NCBI GenBank assembly: GCA_963704035.1
Contig: CAVPGR010000004.1
Coordinates: 1,674,001 to 1,738,000, forward strand
Length of the DNA stretch: 64,000 nt
Direction of reading: 5' to 3'
DNA from: JAOSJL01 sp963704035
GTDB lineage: Bacteria; Actinomycetota; Acidimicrobiia; IMCC26256; JAOSJL01
Part shown: positions 44,371 to 54,344 of the stretch, piece by piece
Numbering within the stretch: position 1 is the first letter of the stretch
Layout: every line of letters starts with the position of its first letter
Program-made: the position numbers and the translations under genes
Notes under the pieces: model-generated
Seen by the model: only the letters and a program-made list of their open reading frames with translations
What the model was told of the DNA's origin: nothing
Databases searched by the model: none

Positions 44371-46028
44371 ATGCACCGCTCTATCCGTCCGCGCTCGGCC
44401 GCGTGGCTTGCCGCACTCACGGTCGCAGCGATCGCGTTCGCCGCGTGCTCGTCCGGAGAATCGTCGGACGAATCCGACGGACGACGACCTCGACCACTAC
44501 CGCAGCGTTCTCCGGCGACGTCGATCTGAACGTCGAGGTCATGCCGAACGAGAAGTCGACTCTCGCTGCGTTCGTCGAGGTCGACACGGGCTCGCCTGCG
44601 AACGTCGATGTCCACGTGAGCGGTCCCGGTGGTGACTTCACCGTGCCCTCGCCCGACAACGGCGCTACGCAGCACAGCGTTCCCGTCCTGGGGATGCGCG
44701 CCGAGAGCACCTACGAGTTCGACGTCGAGGCCTCGACCGACGACGACACGAAGAACGAGACGACCGAGTTCACGACCGGTGCGATTCCCGACACCTACCC
44801 GACGTTCGAGACCGTCGTGAGTGATCCGGAGCGCATGGCACCGGGATGGACGATGTTCGATCTCAACTCGAACGTGGCCATCGCCGACCCCGCGATCGCG
44901 ACGTACTTCCTCGTAGCAGTAGACGAAGAGGGCGAGGTCGTCTGGTACATCGAAGGCCCCGACCCGTTCGGTGATGCGCGTGTGCTGCCCAACGGCAACC
45001 TGCTCACGAACGGCGGCGACCACTTCATGCGTGAGTGGACACCGAGCGGGAAGATCGTCCATGAGTGGCTGGGTGCCGGGAAGGCCGACCTCGTGCCGCC
45101 CGAACGGATCACGGACGACACGATCATGGTCGACGTCGACAGCTTCCACCACGAGATGAGCCAACTTCCCAATGGCAACCTCCTGGCGTTGACTCACATC
45201 CTCGAGCCGATCGAATCCGACGAGCCCCTCTGCGGCGAGGATCCGGCCGATTTCGCCGGCGTCTACAACGCCATCGGGGATCAGGCCGTCGAGGTGGAGT
45301 ACGACACCGGCGAGATCGTCAACAGGTGGGTGTTCTCGGAGGCTCTCGATCCGCTGTCGGATCCGGAGAACCTGCTCTGCCCGAACGACAACGCGCTGGA
45401 AGCCGGTCCTGCGGTGGCGACCCTGTACCCGTTGGACCCGCCGGCAATCGACGCCGCGCACGCCAACTCCGTCGTCGTCGACGAGGAACGCAACGCTCTC
45501 ATCGTCACGCAACGTGCCAACAGCATGATTCTGGCCGTGCGCTACCAGGACGACGACAACGGATCCGCCGGCGAGCTCCTGTGGGCAGCGGGTCCGTATG
45601 GCGATGTCGAGCTGGAGGGAGACGGAGAGTGGAGCTACGGCCTGCACGCCCCCCATATCCAGCCCGACGGTTCCATCATGATCTTCGACAATGGTTTCGA
45701 ACGCCCTGACGGGGAACGGAGCCGGGCGGTCCGCTACGAGATCGACGACAGCGATCCCGACAACGTCACGGCTCGCCAGGTCTGGGAGTACGAGTACACA
45801 CTCGACGGTGAACCCAGCTACTCGGCATTCCTCGGCGACGCCGACGTCCTCGAGAACGGTGACGTGTTGATTTCGGGTGGCGGCTCCTCGGTGGTCCAGA
45901 TCGTCGAGGTCGCACCGGCCGACGCCGCCAGCGGCGGGGACGTCGTCTTCGAATACCGCGAGATCGACGATCCCGTCTTCGGCATCATCAGCTACCGCGC
46001 TGAACGAATCGCACCACTGGGTCGCTGA
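44371..46028 (+). CDS. arylsulfotransferase (ASST)-like lipoprotein (frameshifted)
   Basis: An exported lipoprotein of about 550 residues. The signal starts at ATG 44371 (MHRSIRPRSAAWLAALTVAA) with lipobox AFAAC. After SDESDG the frame shifts near 44483 and continues TTTSTTTAAFSGDVDLNVEV. An Ig-like N-terminal part is followed by a beta-propeller of the ASST/arylsulfotransferase type with repeated (V/E)-LPNGN and DPNGEW-like units: ARVLPNGNLLTNGG, QLPNGNLLALTH, HANSVVVDEERNALIVTQR, HAPHIQPDGSIMIFDNG, DVLENGDVLISGG. The substrate is unknown, and many actinobacterial members are uncharacterised. Confidence 0.82.
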
Positions 46029-46044
46029 GCCGCGAGCCGGGGGA

Positions 46045-47142
46045 TCAGCTACCCGGCGCGTCGGGTTGTCGCTGTGCGGGACGGACCGGATACATCGGCG
46101 CGCTGTCGAAGTGGCGTCGCGGTCCCGACCACGGCGCCGGCACCGCCGCCACCAGATCGGCGAGCCCGTAGGCGGCCGCTTCGTAGTTGACGCGCCAGCC
46201 GTGGAAGTGCGGCCATGCCGCTTCGGCACCACGTTCCATCGGGAATCCGTATGTGCGCAGACCGTCGACGGCTTCCGCGAACTGCTCGTAGGTGATGTCG
46301 ATGGGCGCGTCCGGTTCGGGGTCGTCGTCGAGAGCGATTCCCACCCCGCCGGCAACGCTGCGCAGTGTCGTGAATCCCATTCGCAGGCATAGACGAGCCT
46401 GGTGGGGCGCGGTGTCGGGGTTGAGAGCCAGGTGCATGGCCGCGGCGTCGAGCACAGCGAGGTGCGCGATCACCCACGAGCGCAGCGGGTGGGGGGAGCG
46501 GAACATCACGAGCACGGGGTAGCTCGTGTGTGTCTCGGCCACGTCGGCGGCCCAGTGCTCCCAGAAGCCGTAGAGCTCGCCGAGTTGGTCGACGATGTCG
46601 ACGAGCTGGTGGCGCACCAGCACTTCCGGTCCCCAGGGCGGATCTCCGGCGCGTGCCTCGAGCAGGGTGACGGCTTCCTCGCGGCGGTTGAACGCTCCGT
46701 AGATGGTCGGAAGATACGCAATGAGGAGTGTGATCACCCCGAAGCCGCAGATCCCGGCGGCGAGGTCGATGGCGGTGGGTGCGGCCGAGTCGGTGGCTTG
46801 GAAGCCGAGCGTGAGAAGCGACGATCCCGACTCGCGCACCGAGTTGCCGAGGTGACCGTCGAGGTAGGGGAGCAGTAGGAGCGCGAACCCGAACCCGAGG
46901 AGCAGAAGCCAGGTGACGAGCTCGACGAGGAGGAAGAGTGGTGCCTGGAGGGCGAGAAGCCGGTCGGTCTGCTCGTAGCTGCGGATCGAGCGGCTCAGCG
47001 CCGAGAAGACGCGTAGCGAGATGCGACCCAGGACCGCACTGAGCCGTGAGCTGGAGCCGCGGGGGAGCAGCAGCGTGTGGAGGATGCTGCTGCCCGTTCC
47101 CAGGATGATCGCGATTCCCGTGGCGAACCCGACCCATTCCAT
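46045..47142 (-). CDS. membrane protein resembling an ion-channel pore unit
   Basis: A 365-residue protein with four membrane segments in the first 190 residues (IAIILGTGSSILHTLLLP, LFLLVELVTWLLLLGFGFALLLLPYL quoted in part, then SSLLTLGFQATDSA and ICGFGVITLLIAYLPTIYGAFNRR). The layout helix-loop-helix with SLLTLGF and a following helix ending AFNRREEAV resembles two-TM potassium channels, but the selectivity-filter TVGYG is replaced by TLGFQ. The C-terminal 170 residues are cytoplasmic and unrecognised. The start ATG 47142 is inferred. It is divergent from the SulP gene. Confidence 0.6.
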   Translation of the reverse strand: MEWVGFATGIAIILGTGSSILHTLLLPRGSSSRLSAVLGRISLRVFSALSRSIRSYEQTDRLLALQAPLFLLVELVTWLLLLGFGFALLLLPYLDGHLGNSVRESGSSLLTLGFQATDSAAPTAIDLAAGICGFGVITLLIAYLPTIYGAFNRREEAVTLLEARAGDPPWGPEVLVRHQLVDIVDQLGELYGFWEHWAADVAETHTSYPVLVMFRSPHPLRSWVIAHLAVLDAAAMHLALNPDTAPHQARLCLRMGFTTLRSVAGGVGIALDDDPEPDAPIDITYEQFAEAVDGLRTYGFPMERGAEAAWPHFHGWRVNYEAAAYGLADLVAAVPAPWSGPRRHFDSAPMYPVRPAQRQPDAPGS

Positions 47143-47310
47143 CCCGTGAGGTTCCCAGGTTGCTCGTCCTCGGTGGCTGATACCGCGACACAATGAGTCC
47201 CGCACCAGCACGGTCACGAGGAGGCCGAGGGACATGGACCTGACCGTCGCGGCGACGCTGTTCTCCTTCGGGGGAGAGAGTCCTACGCCCTCGTCAGCGG
47301 ACAGGTGAGC

Positions 47311-49031
47311 GTGGCGAATCCGGACGAGTCGATCCGACCGACGCGGTTGCAGCGGATTCTGCCGATCGCCGGGTGGCTTCCCCGCTACGAGCAGCACCTG
47401 GTGGCGACCCAGACGTGCTGGCGGGCATGACGGTGTGGGCGTTGCTCGTACCCGAGGCGATGGCCTACGCGGAGCTTGCCGGGATGCCGGCCGAGACGGG
47501 TCTCTACGCCGGGCTGGGAGCGATCGTCGGCTACGCCATCTTCGGCACCTCGCGCCAAATGTTCGTGGGACCGAGCTCAACCGTGGCGATTCTCTCTGCT
47601 TCGACGATCGCGGCGGTGGCGACCGCGTCCGACGACTACATCCAGATGACCGTCGCGCTCGCGTTGCTCGTCGGTGTGGTGTTCATCGCGTTCGGACTCT
47701 TCCGTCTGGGTTTCGTGAGTGTCTTCATGTCCCGGCCGGTCCTCGTCGGTTTCACCTTCGGGTTGGGTCTGACGGTCGCCGTCGACCAGGCGGACAAGAT
47801 CATCGGCGTCGAGACACCCTCCGGGAACTTCTTCGAGCAGTTCTGGTCGCTGATCCAGCACTTCCCGGACGCCGACACCGCAACCTCGATCATCGGATTC
47901 GCCTCACTGGCGGTTCTCCTGACGAGCCGGAAGCTCTTCAGCCACAGAGTTCCGATGGCGCTCTTCGTCGTTGCCGCCGCCGTCGTGCTGTCCACCGTCT
48001 TCGACTGGGCATCCCACGGAGTGGTGGTCGTGGGGGACATCCCGGCCGCGCTCCCGACGCTCGGCCTCGCGGACGTCTCCCTGGGAGACCTCGTCGTTCT
48101 CGTCCCCGGGGCGATCGGGATCGTCATCGTGGCGTTCGCCGAGGGTTATGGGATCTCGGCGAACTACGCGCGTCGGCACAGGTACCAGATCGACGCCAAC
48201 CAGGAGATGATCGCCACCGGTGTGGCCAACGTCGGATCCGGCTTGCTCGGTGGGTTCACGGTCGACGGCAGCCTCTCGAAGTCCGCCGCTGCCGACGAAA
48301 CCGGCGCGAAGAGTCAGATGGCGATGCTCCTCTGTGGCGCGGCGACCCTGCTGACGATCGCGGTGTTCACTCCGGTCTTCGAGAACCTTCCCGAGGCGGT
48401 GCTGGGAGCGGTCGTCATCGCAGCGGTGTGGGGGACGTTCAACGTCGTGGAGATGCGTCGCATCTGGCGGATCCGGCGAGGTGACTTCACTGCGGCGACG
48501 GCCGCCCTGCTGGGGGTCTGCGCTATCGGAATTCTGCAAGGTCTCGCGATCGCCGTGGGCATCTCGTTCGTGATGTTGGTCTACCGTGCCTCGCGGCCGC
48601 GGATGCCCACGCTGGGACATCTACCGGGAAGGCGCGCGTACGCGTCGACGGATACCGCGCCGATGGCGATCAAGCCCGAACGGATTTCCGTGATCAGACT
48701 CGACGCCCCTTTGTTCTTTGCGAACGCGGAGACGTTTCAGGATCGAATCAGCGAGATCATCGATCGAGATCCCGATGGGATCGTCGTCGACCTCGAAACC
48801 GTGAACTATGTGGATGTCGACGGAGCCGACGCCTTGCGTTCGGTCGTCGAGATGGTCGCGCCCCTGGGTATAGCGCTCGGGGTCGCGCGGCTGAATGCCC
48901 AGGGCAGAGAGGTATTGCGCAAGGCGGGCGTCTATGACCTGATCGGGGACGAGTGGTTCTTCGCGAGCGTCGACAGTGCGGTCCGAGGGCTGAAGGCCGC
49001 GCCGCGCCCGGGATTCAGAACCGACACCTAG
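47311..49031 (+). CDS. SulP-family anion transporter with STAS domain (frameshifted)
   Basis: A SLC26/SulP transporter of about 572 residues, likely for sulfate, bicarbonate or another anion. The N-terminal lead RILPIAGWLPRYEQHL begins at GTG 47311 in one frame. The rest starts DVLAGMTVWALLVPEAMAYAELAGMP after a shift near 47400-47410. Key parts are GLGAIVGYAIFGTSRQMFVGPSST, GFVSVFMSRPVLVGFTFGLG, FAEGYGISANYARRHRYQID and GGFTVDGSLSKSAAADE (each shown in part). The STAS domain (ISVIRLDAPLFFANAETFQD, VDLETVNYVDVDGADAL) ends the protein. Confidence 0.9.
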
Positions 49032-49489
49032 CCGAGGACCGTGTTGCTGAGCGCTGCCAGGTCGTTGATCTCATCGCTGAGCCCCGCCACCTCGGTGACG
49101 AGACGGTTGAACTCGTGGAGATCTCCTCGCGCGTCGGCGTCGACGATCGCGCCGTAGACGTCGATCTGGCGTGCTGCGGTCTCGACCATGGCGTCGCTGA
49201 TCTCGGCGAAGCGCTCGGACGTAGCGAGAACATCCCGGGCCTCCTTCGTCGTGTCGTCGAGAGCCGAGGTGGCCAGCTCGAGGTCGTCGGTTGCCGCCTC
49301 AACGGTCTCTTCAGCGCGTGCCGTCTCGGCTCGAGCGTCGTCGAGCTTGCCGCGTGCGTTCCACAGCCATGCGCCTGTTGCCAGCAACGCCACCATTCCG
49401 AAGACCACGGCGAACGTCGAGAACCAACGGAGAGTGGGTCGAGACGAGCTGTCTCCCGAGCCATCCGGCAGATCCACGGGTCGGCTCAC
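49028..49489 (-). CDS. membrane-anchored coiled-coil protein
   Basis: A 153-residue protein of unknown function. A 20-residue cytoplasmic leader is followed by one membrane helix (FSTFAVVFGMVALLATGAWLW) and then about 110 residues of Ala/Asp/Glu-rich helix (ARAETARAEETVEAATDDLE) likely to form a coiled coil outside the membrane. It overlaps its upstream neighbour by 4 bases (49486-49489) and ends 3 bases within the SulP 3' end on the other strand. It is similar in layout to the next gene, so the two may be partners or ancient duplicates. Confidence 0.72.
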   Translation of the reverse strand: MSRPVDLPDGSGDSSSRPTLRWFSTFAVVFGMVALLATGAWLWNARGKLDDARAETARAEETVEAATDDLELATSALDDTTKEARDVLATSERFAEISDAMVETAARQIDVYGAIVDADARGDLHEFNRLVTEVAGLSDEINDLAALSNTVLG

Positions 49490-49973
49490 GATTGCTCTTC
49501 CCCATCGATCGCGTTCCGCAGGTCAACGACGGCGGCTGCAAGTGCGTCGGCGGCCTCGCGCAGGGTCTTCTGGTGATCCGCTGACGCCACGACGGCCGCG
49601 CCCACCTCGGTGTCGAGAATCGCGGTGGCCGCCTCCGTGTCGCCGTCATTGGAGCTCCTGATCGATCGGGTGACCGCCCGGGTGGCGGCGTCGGCCTGTT
49701 CGACCAGGGCGTTCCAGGATTCCGCGACTTTCGCTCGGAGCGCCGGCTGGTTCGCCACCAGAGCCTGGATCTGCGAATCGAGATCGCGAACGTCGGAAGT
49801 TCCGAGCGGACCGCCGCGGCATCCGCGTCGCGCTCGACGACGTCGCGCTCCTCATCGGCGATTTCCTGCTCTGTGATCACGGCCAGCGTGCCGGCGACCA
49901 CCGCCCCGGCAATCAGGAGACCACCGATGACCAGGACGACCAGGAACCCTGTCTCACGACCGCGTGTGGCCAT
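49486..49973 (-). CDS. membrane-anchored coiled-coil protein (frameshifted)
   Basis: This protein starts at ATG 49973 with MATRGRETGFLVVLVIGGLL, a membrane helix, then EEERDVVERDADAAAVRSEL-like sequence. Near 49795-49800 the frame shifts. The continuing frame reads DVRDLDSQIQALVANQPALR and a helical Ala-rich region to the stop at 49486. One base joins them into about 160 residues. The same plan (one helix plus coiled coil) and the ATGA overlap with 49028-49489 indicate a co-translated pair. The function is unknown. Confidence 0.68.
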
Positions 49974-49980
49974 CTCCGCT

Positions 49981-51315
49981 TTAGGCGTCAAGGGCGAAGA
50001 GGCGCCATGACCCGTCCACGCCTTTGAGCTCGTGCTCGCCGCGGTCTTCGAACGCGAGTCCTGAGCCGACGACCAGATCGACGAGTGTTCGAGACACGAG
50101 AACTTCACCGCCCTTCGCCTGGGCGGCAACCCGCGCGGCCAGGTGGACGGCGATCCCCGACAGGTCATCGCCGCGGCGAACGACCTCACCTGTGTGTAAC
50201 CCCGCCCGCACAGCGACCCGGACCTCGTCGGCACCTGATGTGATGGCGGCGGCGCACCGGATAGCACGAGTCGGGCCGTCGAATACCGCGAGTGCACCAT
50301 CGCCGGTGTTCTTGACGACTCGGCCACCGTGACCGGCGACATGGCGTTCCACGAACCGGTCGTGCGCGTCGAGCGTGCTCCTCCACGCAGCGTCGCCCGT
50401 GACGGCTGCCTGGCTCGTCGAGTCGACGATGTCGGTGAAGAGGACCGTCGCCAGAACCCGGTCTGGTTCGCCTGCGCCCCGGCTCCCGGTGAGAAGGGTC
50501 GAGAGTTCGTCGTAGATCGGCTGCATGTCGCCGACTCCCGGGAGGTGGTCGTTGCCGGGGAGCTCGATCATCCGGGCCCCTTCGATCCCCCTAGCAACCT
50601 CATGGGCGACCTCAATGGGCACCATCCGGTCACCAACTCGGTGGAAGACAACGGTGGGAACGTCGACCAGCGGGAGTGCCGCGTGGACGTCGACGCGCGC
50701 GAGGCTGGCGATCGCCTCGTGCGCGGCACTCGGACCGGCCGCGAGCCGCTGAAAGCGTGCAAAGCTCCGTCGGTTGTCCTCATCGTCAGACAGGCTGGGA
50801 GCCCAGAGACCGAGGCCGACACCCGTTCCCCAGTTCGAGCGGAAGTGGTCCGCGACCACCTCGAGCAGCTCCGGCGTCACGCCGATGGGGTGATCGGACC
50901 GGTGGAGAAGCATCGCGTATCCGCCGTAGATGGCGAGAGCCCGAACGTGTTCCGGATATGTGGCCGCGAAGGTGATCGCCATCGCCGCACCTTCGGAAAT
51001 CCCGAAGAGAACCGCTTCGTCGCTACCCGCGGCGTTCATGACGGCCTGGACATCGAGCATCCTCCGATCCGTGTCGGGCAGGTTGGTGACGGCATCGGAG
51101 AGGCCCGTGCCGCGCTTGTCGAAGGCGATGACGCGTGCGAAGGATCCGAGCTGACGAGCGAGCGCGGCGAACGGTGGGAACTCCCACACGAACTCGAGGT
51201 GGGATACGAAGCCTGGAATGAGAACCAGGTCGACGTCGCCGGTACCGAACACCTGGTATGCGATGTGGACGCCGTCGTCTGCGACCGCATACTTGGTGTC
51301 AGGAACAGATTGCAT
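49981..51315 (-). CDS. alpha/beta hydrolase fused to class III nucleotidyl cyclase
   Basis: A 444-residue two-domain protein. Residues 1-265 are an alpha/beta hydrolase: LVLIPGFVSHLEFVW, nucleophile elbow FGISEGAAMAI, late acid and His near LPGNDHLPGVGD. Residues about 280-440 are an adenylate/guanylate cyclase homology domain with VLFTDIVDSTSQAAV (first metal Asp), KNTGDGALAVFDGP (second metal Asp), VRAGLHTGEVVRRGDDLSG and AVHLAARVAAQA. Such fusions are frequent in mycobacteria and other Actinobacteria. The metal Asp residues are present, so cyclase activity is plausible. Confidence 0.92.
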   Translation of the reverse strand: MQSVPDTKYAVADDGVHIAYQVFGTGDVDLVLIPGFVSHLEFVWEFPPFAALARQLGSFARVIAFDKRGTGLSDAVTNLPDTDRRMLDVQAVMNAAGSDEAVLFGISEGAAMAITFAATYPEHVRALAIYGGYAMLLHRSDHPIGVTPELLEVVADHFRSNWGTGVGLGLWAPSLSDDEDNRRSFARFQRLAAGPSAAHEAIASLARVDVHAALPLVDVPTVVFHRVGDRMVPIEVAHEVARGIEGARMIELPGNDHLPGVGDMQPIYDELSTLLTGSRGAGEPDRVLATVLFTDIVDSTSQAAVTGDAAWRSTLDAHDRFVERHVAGHGGRVVKNTGDGALAVFDGPTRAIRCAAAITSGADEVRVAVRAGLHTGEVVRRGDDLSGIAVHLAARVAAQAKGGEVLVSRTLVDLVVGSGLAFEDRGEHELKGVDGSWRLFALDA

Positions 51316-51329
51316 GGCTCTCTCCCGGT

Positions 51330-51405
51330 TGGCGCCCTCGGCAGGATTCGAACCTGCGACACCCGGTTTAGGAAACCGGTGCTCTCTCCCCTGAGCTACG
51401 AGGGC
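51330..51405 (-). tRNA. tRNA-Arg (anticodon CCT)
   Basis: On the minus strand, GCCCTCG (51405-51399) pairs with CGAGGGC (51340-51334). The D arm is GCTCAGGGGAGAGAGC, the anticodon stem CCGGT-TTCCTAA-ACCGG with anticodon CCT, and the T arm contains GCAGG-TTCGAAT-CCTGC. Discriminator G and an encoded CCA (51332-51330) follow. All stems pair perfectly. It marks the boundary between the conserved backbone and the mobile region to its right. Confidence 0.97.
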
Positions 51406-51408
51406 GGG

Positions 51409-51577
51409 GGATGTAGAAAACGTGGTCGAAAACCTCTCGACACGTTGATCGACACCCGATTCTGCGTCGAATCTACCGGCCGGCAGCGGTCGCGGAGCTC
51501 ACGAGCGAGCACCGTGCGCGCTCAGACGCGAGTTCGGCCGCGTCGGATCTGGCCGGTTCGATGGTCCCTGGTGGGGA
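51409..51577. other. intergenic region between tRNA-Arg and the transposase
   Basis: About 170 bases without a supported gene. The region right after the tRNA 5' end is relatively AT-rich (GATGTAGAAAACGTGGTCGA) and may hold the tRNA promoter, on the minus strand. I see no clear attachment-site repeat or inverted repeat that would mark the end of the transposon. Confidence 0.5.
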
Positions 51578-53020
51578 TCAGGCGGCGGTCGCCAGCCGGT
51601 CGGGTGGTCGGCCTCGGTGCGGTCGGTGGCGGTGGAGTGTGAGCGAGTTGACCATGAGGGCGTAGCCGAGGACGTTCACGAGCTGTCGGTGGTGGCCGAT
51701 GCTGTGGGCCCTGCGGAGATAGAGCGTGTCGTCGAGCGCGCGGTTGATGGATTCGGCGTCGTTGCGCCGTCGGAAGAGATCGGTGAAGTCGGGATCCGTC
51801 GGCGGGATCGGTCGGACGTTCTCGGTGCGGTTGAGCCCGCGGGCGTCGTCGTCGGCGGTGCCGTGGAGCCGCACGGTGATGGTCGTGTCGCCGTATTCGG
51901 CGGGCAGTGCGTAGTGGTTGTACCAGCGGTACTTCCCGGACTTGTCCTCGCGTGCGGTGTGTGCGGACTCGTCGGAGCTCGACGAAGTCCATGTTGCCGC
52001 GGTCGTCGAGTCGACCGATCCCGACGGCACCACCACGTGCGTACGAGCGTGAGTCGGAGGTGCGTCTTGATCCGTCGGGGAGCGTCTGACTTGGTCGGCT
52101 TGTCTTCGATGCGGACGGTCTTCTCGACGCGTCGGCCTGCGCCTCGTCGTGGCTTGTTGGCGTCGGCCTTGGCGGCGGTGACGCGGTTGATCGGAAGCAG
52201 CCCGAGGTCGCGGAGCAGCTTCTGGTGGTGCGTGCCTCGGAAGGCTGTGTCGTAGACGACGCCGGTCGCACCGGGAACGAGGGGAGCGGTGCGTCGGATG
52301 CAGTCGAGGGCGGTCTGTGGCTTCGGCGCCGGGCTTGGGCACGCAGTCGAAGTCGAGAATCACCCGGGAGTGTTCGGTTTCGCCGCGTGCGGCGACGAGG
52401 ACGAACTTGGTTCCCCACGCCGTTTCGCCGGTTCCTTCGAAGTGCAGGCCGGCGTCGGGCTCGTGGCGCTTCGGGATCACTTCGCCGGTCTCTGGATCGA
52501 CGCGTGTCTCGCCGGGCTTGGCTCTGAACAGCGGCGTGACGACCTTGCCGTCGCCGTAGAGGAGACGACTCCGATGGGGGTGGGTGAACGAGCCCGGGCC
52601 GTCGGGGTCCAGGAGCCCGACTTCTCGTGCCGTGCGGGCGGCGGCCTGCCGGTGCAGCGTCGACGAACTGCTCGAGGAGTTCAGGGTCGGCGAGGTAGCG
52701 GTTGCGGCCGTAGAGGTAGTGATGCCGTCGCATCGGTTCGCGTCGGCAGGTGCAGGTCCGGTCGACGCGGGTGCATCTTCGTACGTGTGAGCGGACGAAC
52801 GACCACACCTTCGGGTGTGCGAGCTCGGCTTCGACCTGGCGTGCCGATCCGTAGACGGAGATGAGTGCCTCGTAGACGATCAGCATGAAGTCGGGATAGG
52901 TGCGCCGCCGACCACCCGCTGCCGGATCCGGGTCGGGGACGAGTTCTCCCAGCTCGTAGATCTCGGGGTTGGCCAGGATGGCTTCGATCCGCTCGAACGC
53001 AGAAACGCCACGCCGGCGGC
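51578..53020 (-). pseudogene. transposase, interrupted by several frameshifts
   Basis: Pieces of one transposase lie in order on the minus strand but in changing frames. The N-terminus FERIEAILANPEIYELGELV and YPDFMLIVYEALISVYGSAR is at 53010-52790. LLYGDGKVVTPLFRAKPGE and GLHFEGTGETAWGTKFVLVA are near 52560-52390, VYDTAFRGTHHQKLLRDLGL near 52255-52195, and the C-terminus FRRRNDAESINRALDDTLYL...LGYALMVNSLTLHRHR at 51785-51625. At least four shifts are needed. The C-terminal R-x-x-x-E-S-I-N pattern and the mid VYDTAFRG fit a DDE transposase catalytic core. It is too broken to be active as read. Confidence 0.72.
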
Positions 53021-53960
53021 CTACCCATCGGACTCTCGCCAGTCCCAGCCGATCAATGCTGCGGTCCGGTCGAGGCTCCGCCGGCCCAGGCGCCGCGCGA
53101 CCTCCTCGATCGGATGTCCTTCGCGGAGCAGCCGAGCGCCGGCCCACGCCGTGACCGACGCCGGCCGCAGGTCAGGCTTCGTCGCCGAGCCCGGCCCAAC
53201 GCATCACCTGGCTGATCGCGGTGCAGGCCGAGGCCTGACGGCTCTGCGCCGAACCCGATCCCTCGTAGACGAGAGCGGTCGACCGGTCCACTCGCTCGTC
53301 AAGACGTCGACGCGTCGCCGACCTGGTCGCAGCCCCAGTCGCTGAGCTCTCCCCATCGAGGGATCGTCGACCTGCCCCCGCGAAGCCAGCACGCTGCTCG
53401 CGTTCGAGATCCACGTCCTCGCAGCGAACGAGAGAGATCTCGGACGTGGTCGCGGTCGCCTCGGCGAGCGCCCACGACGCCGAAGGGCGCGTCGACGACA
53501 ACGTGTGCAGCGAGGCGCTCCGGCAGAGCGCGACCTCATCGTCGGTCAGAGGCCGGAGCCTTGCTAGCGCGATCGCGGCGGCAGCTCGAGATCGACTGTG
53601 GGATCCCCGTCCGCAACTCCGAGCTCTCGACCGACCCGGAACAGCAGCCGCATCGCCGAGCGACGCACGTGCATCGTCGCCGACCGCCGGCGAGCTCCCT
53701 GCGACAGGCGCACGAACGAACGCCTCGACCACGTCGGAATCGACATCGACAAGCCGGCTCGACACCGTGGCCGGCAGCGGCAGAAGTCGCCGAAACGGCC
53801 GATGAGATCGACGATACGAGGCAGGCTCTGCTCGGAGAGGAGGCTCCGACGATCGAGCTCCGCCTCGACGAGCGCGACGCACTCGCCGATCCCCTGTCCG
53901 CGTCGGTCACGCGGCGCAGTGCTCTGCGGTTCTACGCTTCCCCATGTCGGGACCCCTAGC
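53021..53960 (-). pseudogene. integrase-like protein (tyrosine-recombinase fold), frameshifted
   Basis: Order on the minus strand: VALVEAELDRRSLLSEQSLP and IVDLIGRFGDFCR (53890-53780), VDVDSDVVEAFVRA in another frame (53755-53715), MHVRRSAMRLLFRVGRELG (53690-53620), LARLRPLTDDEVALCRSAS (53575-53520), WALAEATATTSEISLVRCED (53470-53415), SACTAISQVMRWAGLGDEA (53230-53172), and after a last shift DLRPASVTAWAGARLLREGH to IGWDWRESDG (53171-53021). This matches a widespread actinobacterial integrase-like family. The usual His-x-x-Arg is LRPAS and no Tyr occupies the nucleophile position (LIGWDW). It may be a decayed or non-catalytic recombinase. Confidence 0.7.
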
Positions 53961-54060
53961 CGGGTTCCGGCCAGGCCCCGGGGTGTTCGCGCACCGCCGG
54001 GGCCGCTTCTGTTGTTGCTAGTTGACAACCCTATCCCAGAGATTGTCACATAGCAACCAT

Positions 54061-54270
54061 ATGATCGGCTATGTGGCCAACAAGATTGATCTGGTCGGGA
54101 TCTCGGAGGTGGCCGAACTCCTCGGTGTTTCTCGCCAGAGGGTCGACAAGATCAGCCGCACGGACGAGCACTTCCCGACCCCTGTCGCGGAGCTTCATGC
54201 CGGCCGGGTCTGGCTCAGGGCTGACGTCGAGGAGTGGATCTCCAGGAGCGGTCGAAAGGTCGAGAGCTAG
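54061..54270 (+). CDS. AlpA/excisionase-like helix-turn-helix protein
   Basis: A 69-residue protein: GISEVAELLGVSRQRVDKIS is a MerR-like/AlpA helix-turn-helix, followed by HFPTPVAELHAGRVWLRADVEEWI, the standard wing and last helix of excisionase (Xis/HTH_17) proteins. ATG 54061 is preferred; GTG 54073 is possible. It is divergent from the integrase-like gene, as excisionase and integrase often are, which supports a past integrative element. Confidence 0.88.
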   Translation: MIGYVANKIDLVGISEVAELLGVSRQRVDKISRTDEHFPTPVAELHAGRVWLRADVEEWISRSGRKVES

Positions 54271-54344
54271 CGATCCCCTGAGCCTGTGGGTGCCCAAGAA
54301 CTCGGTCACGTCCGTGACCAGGAGAGGTAGTCGGGCGGCCGGGT

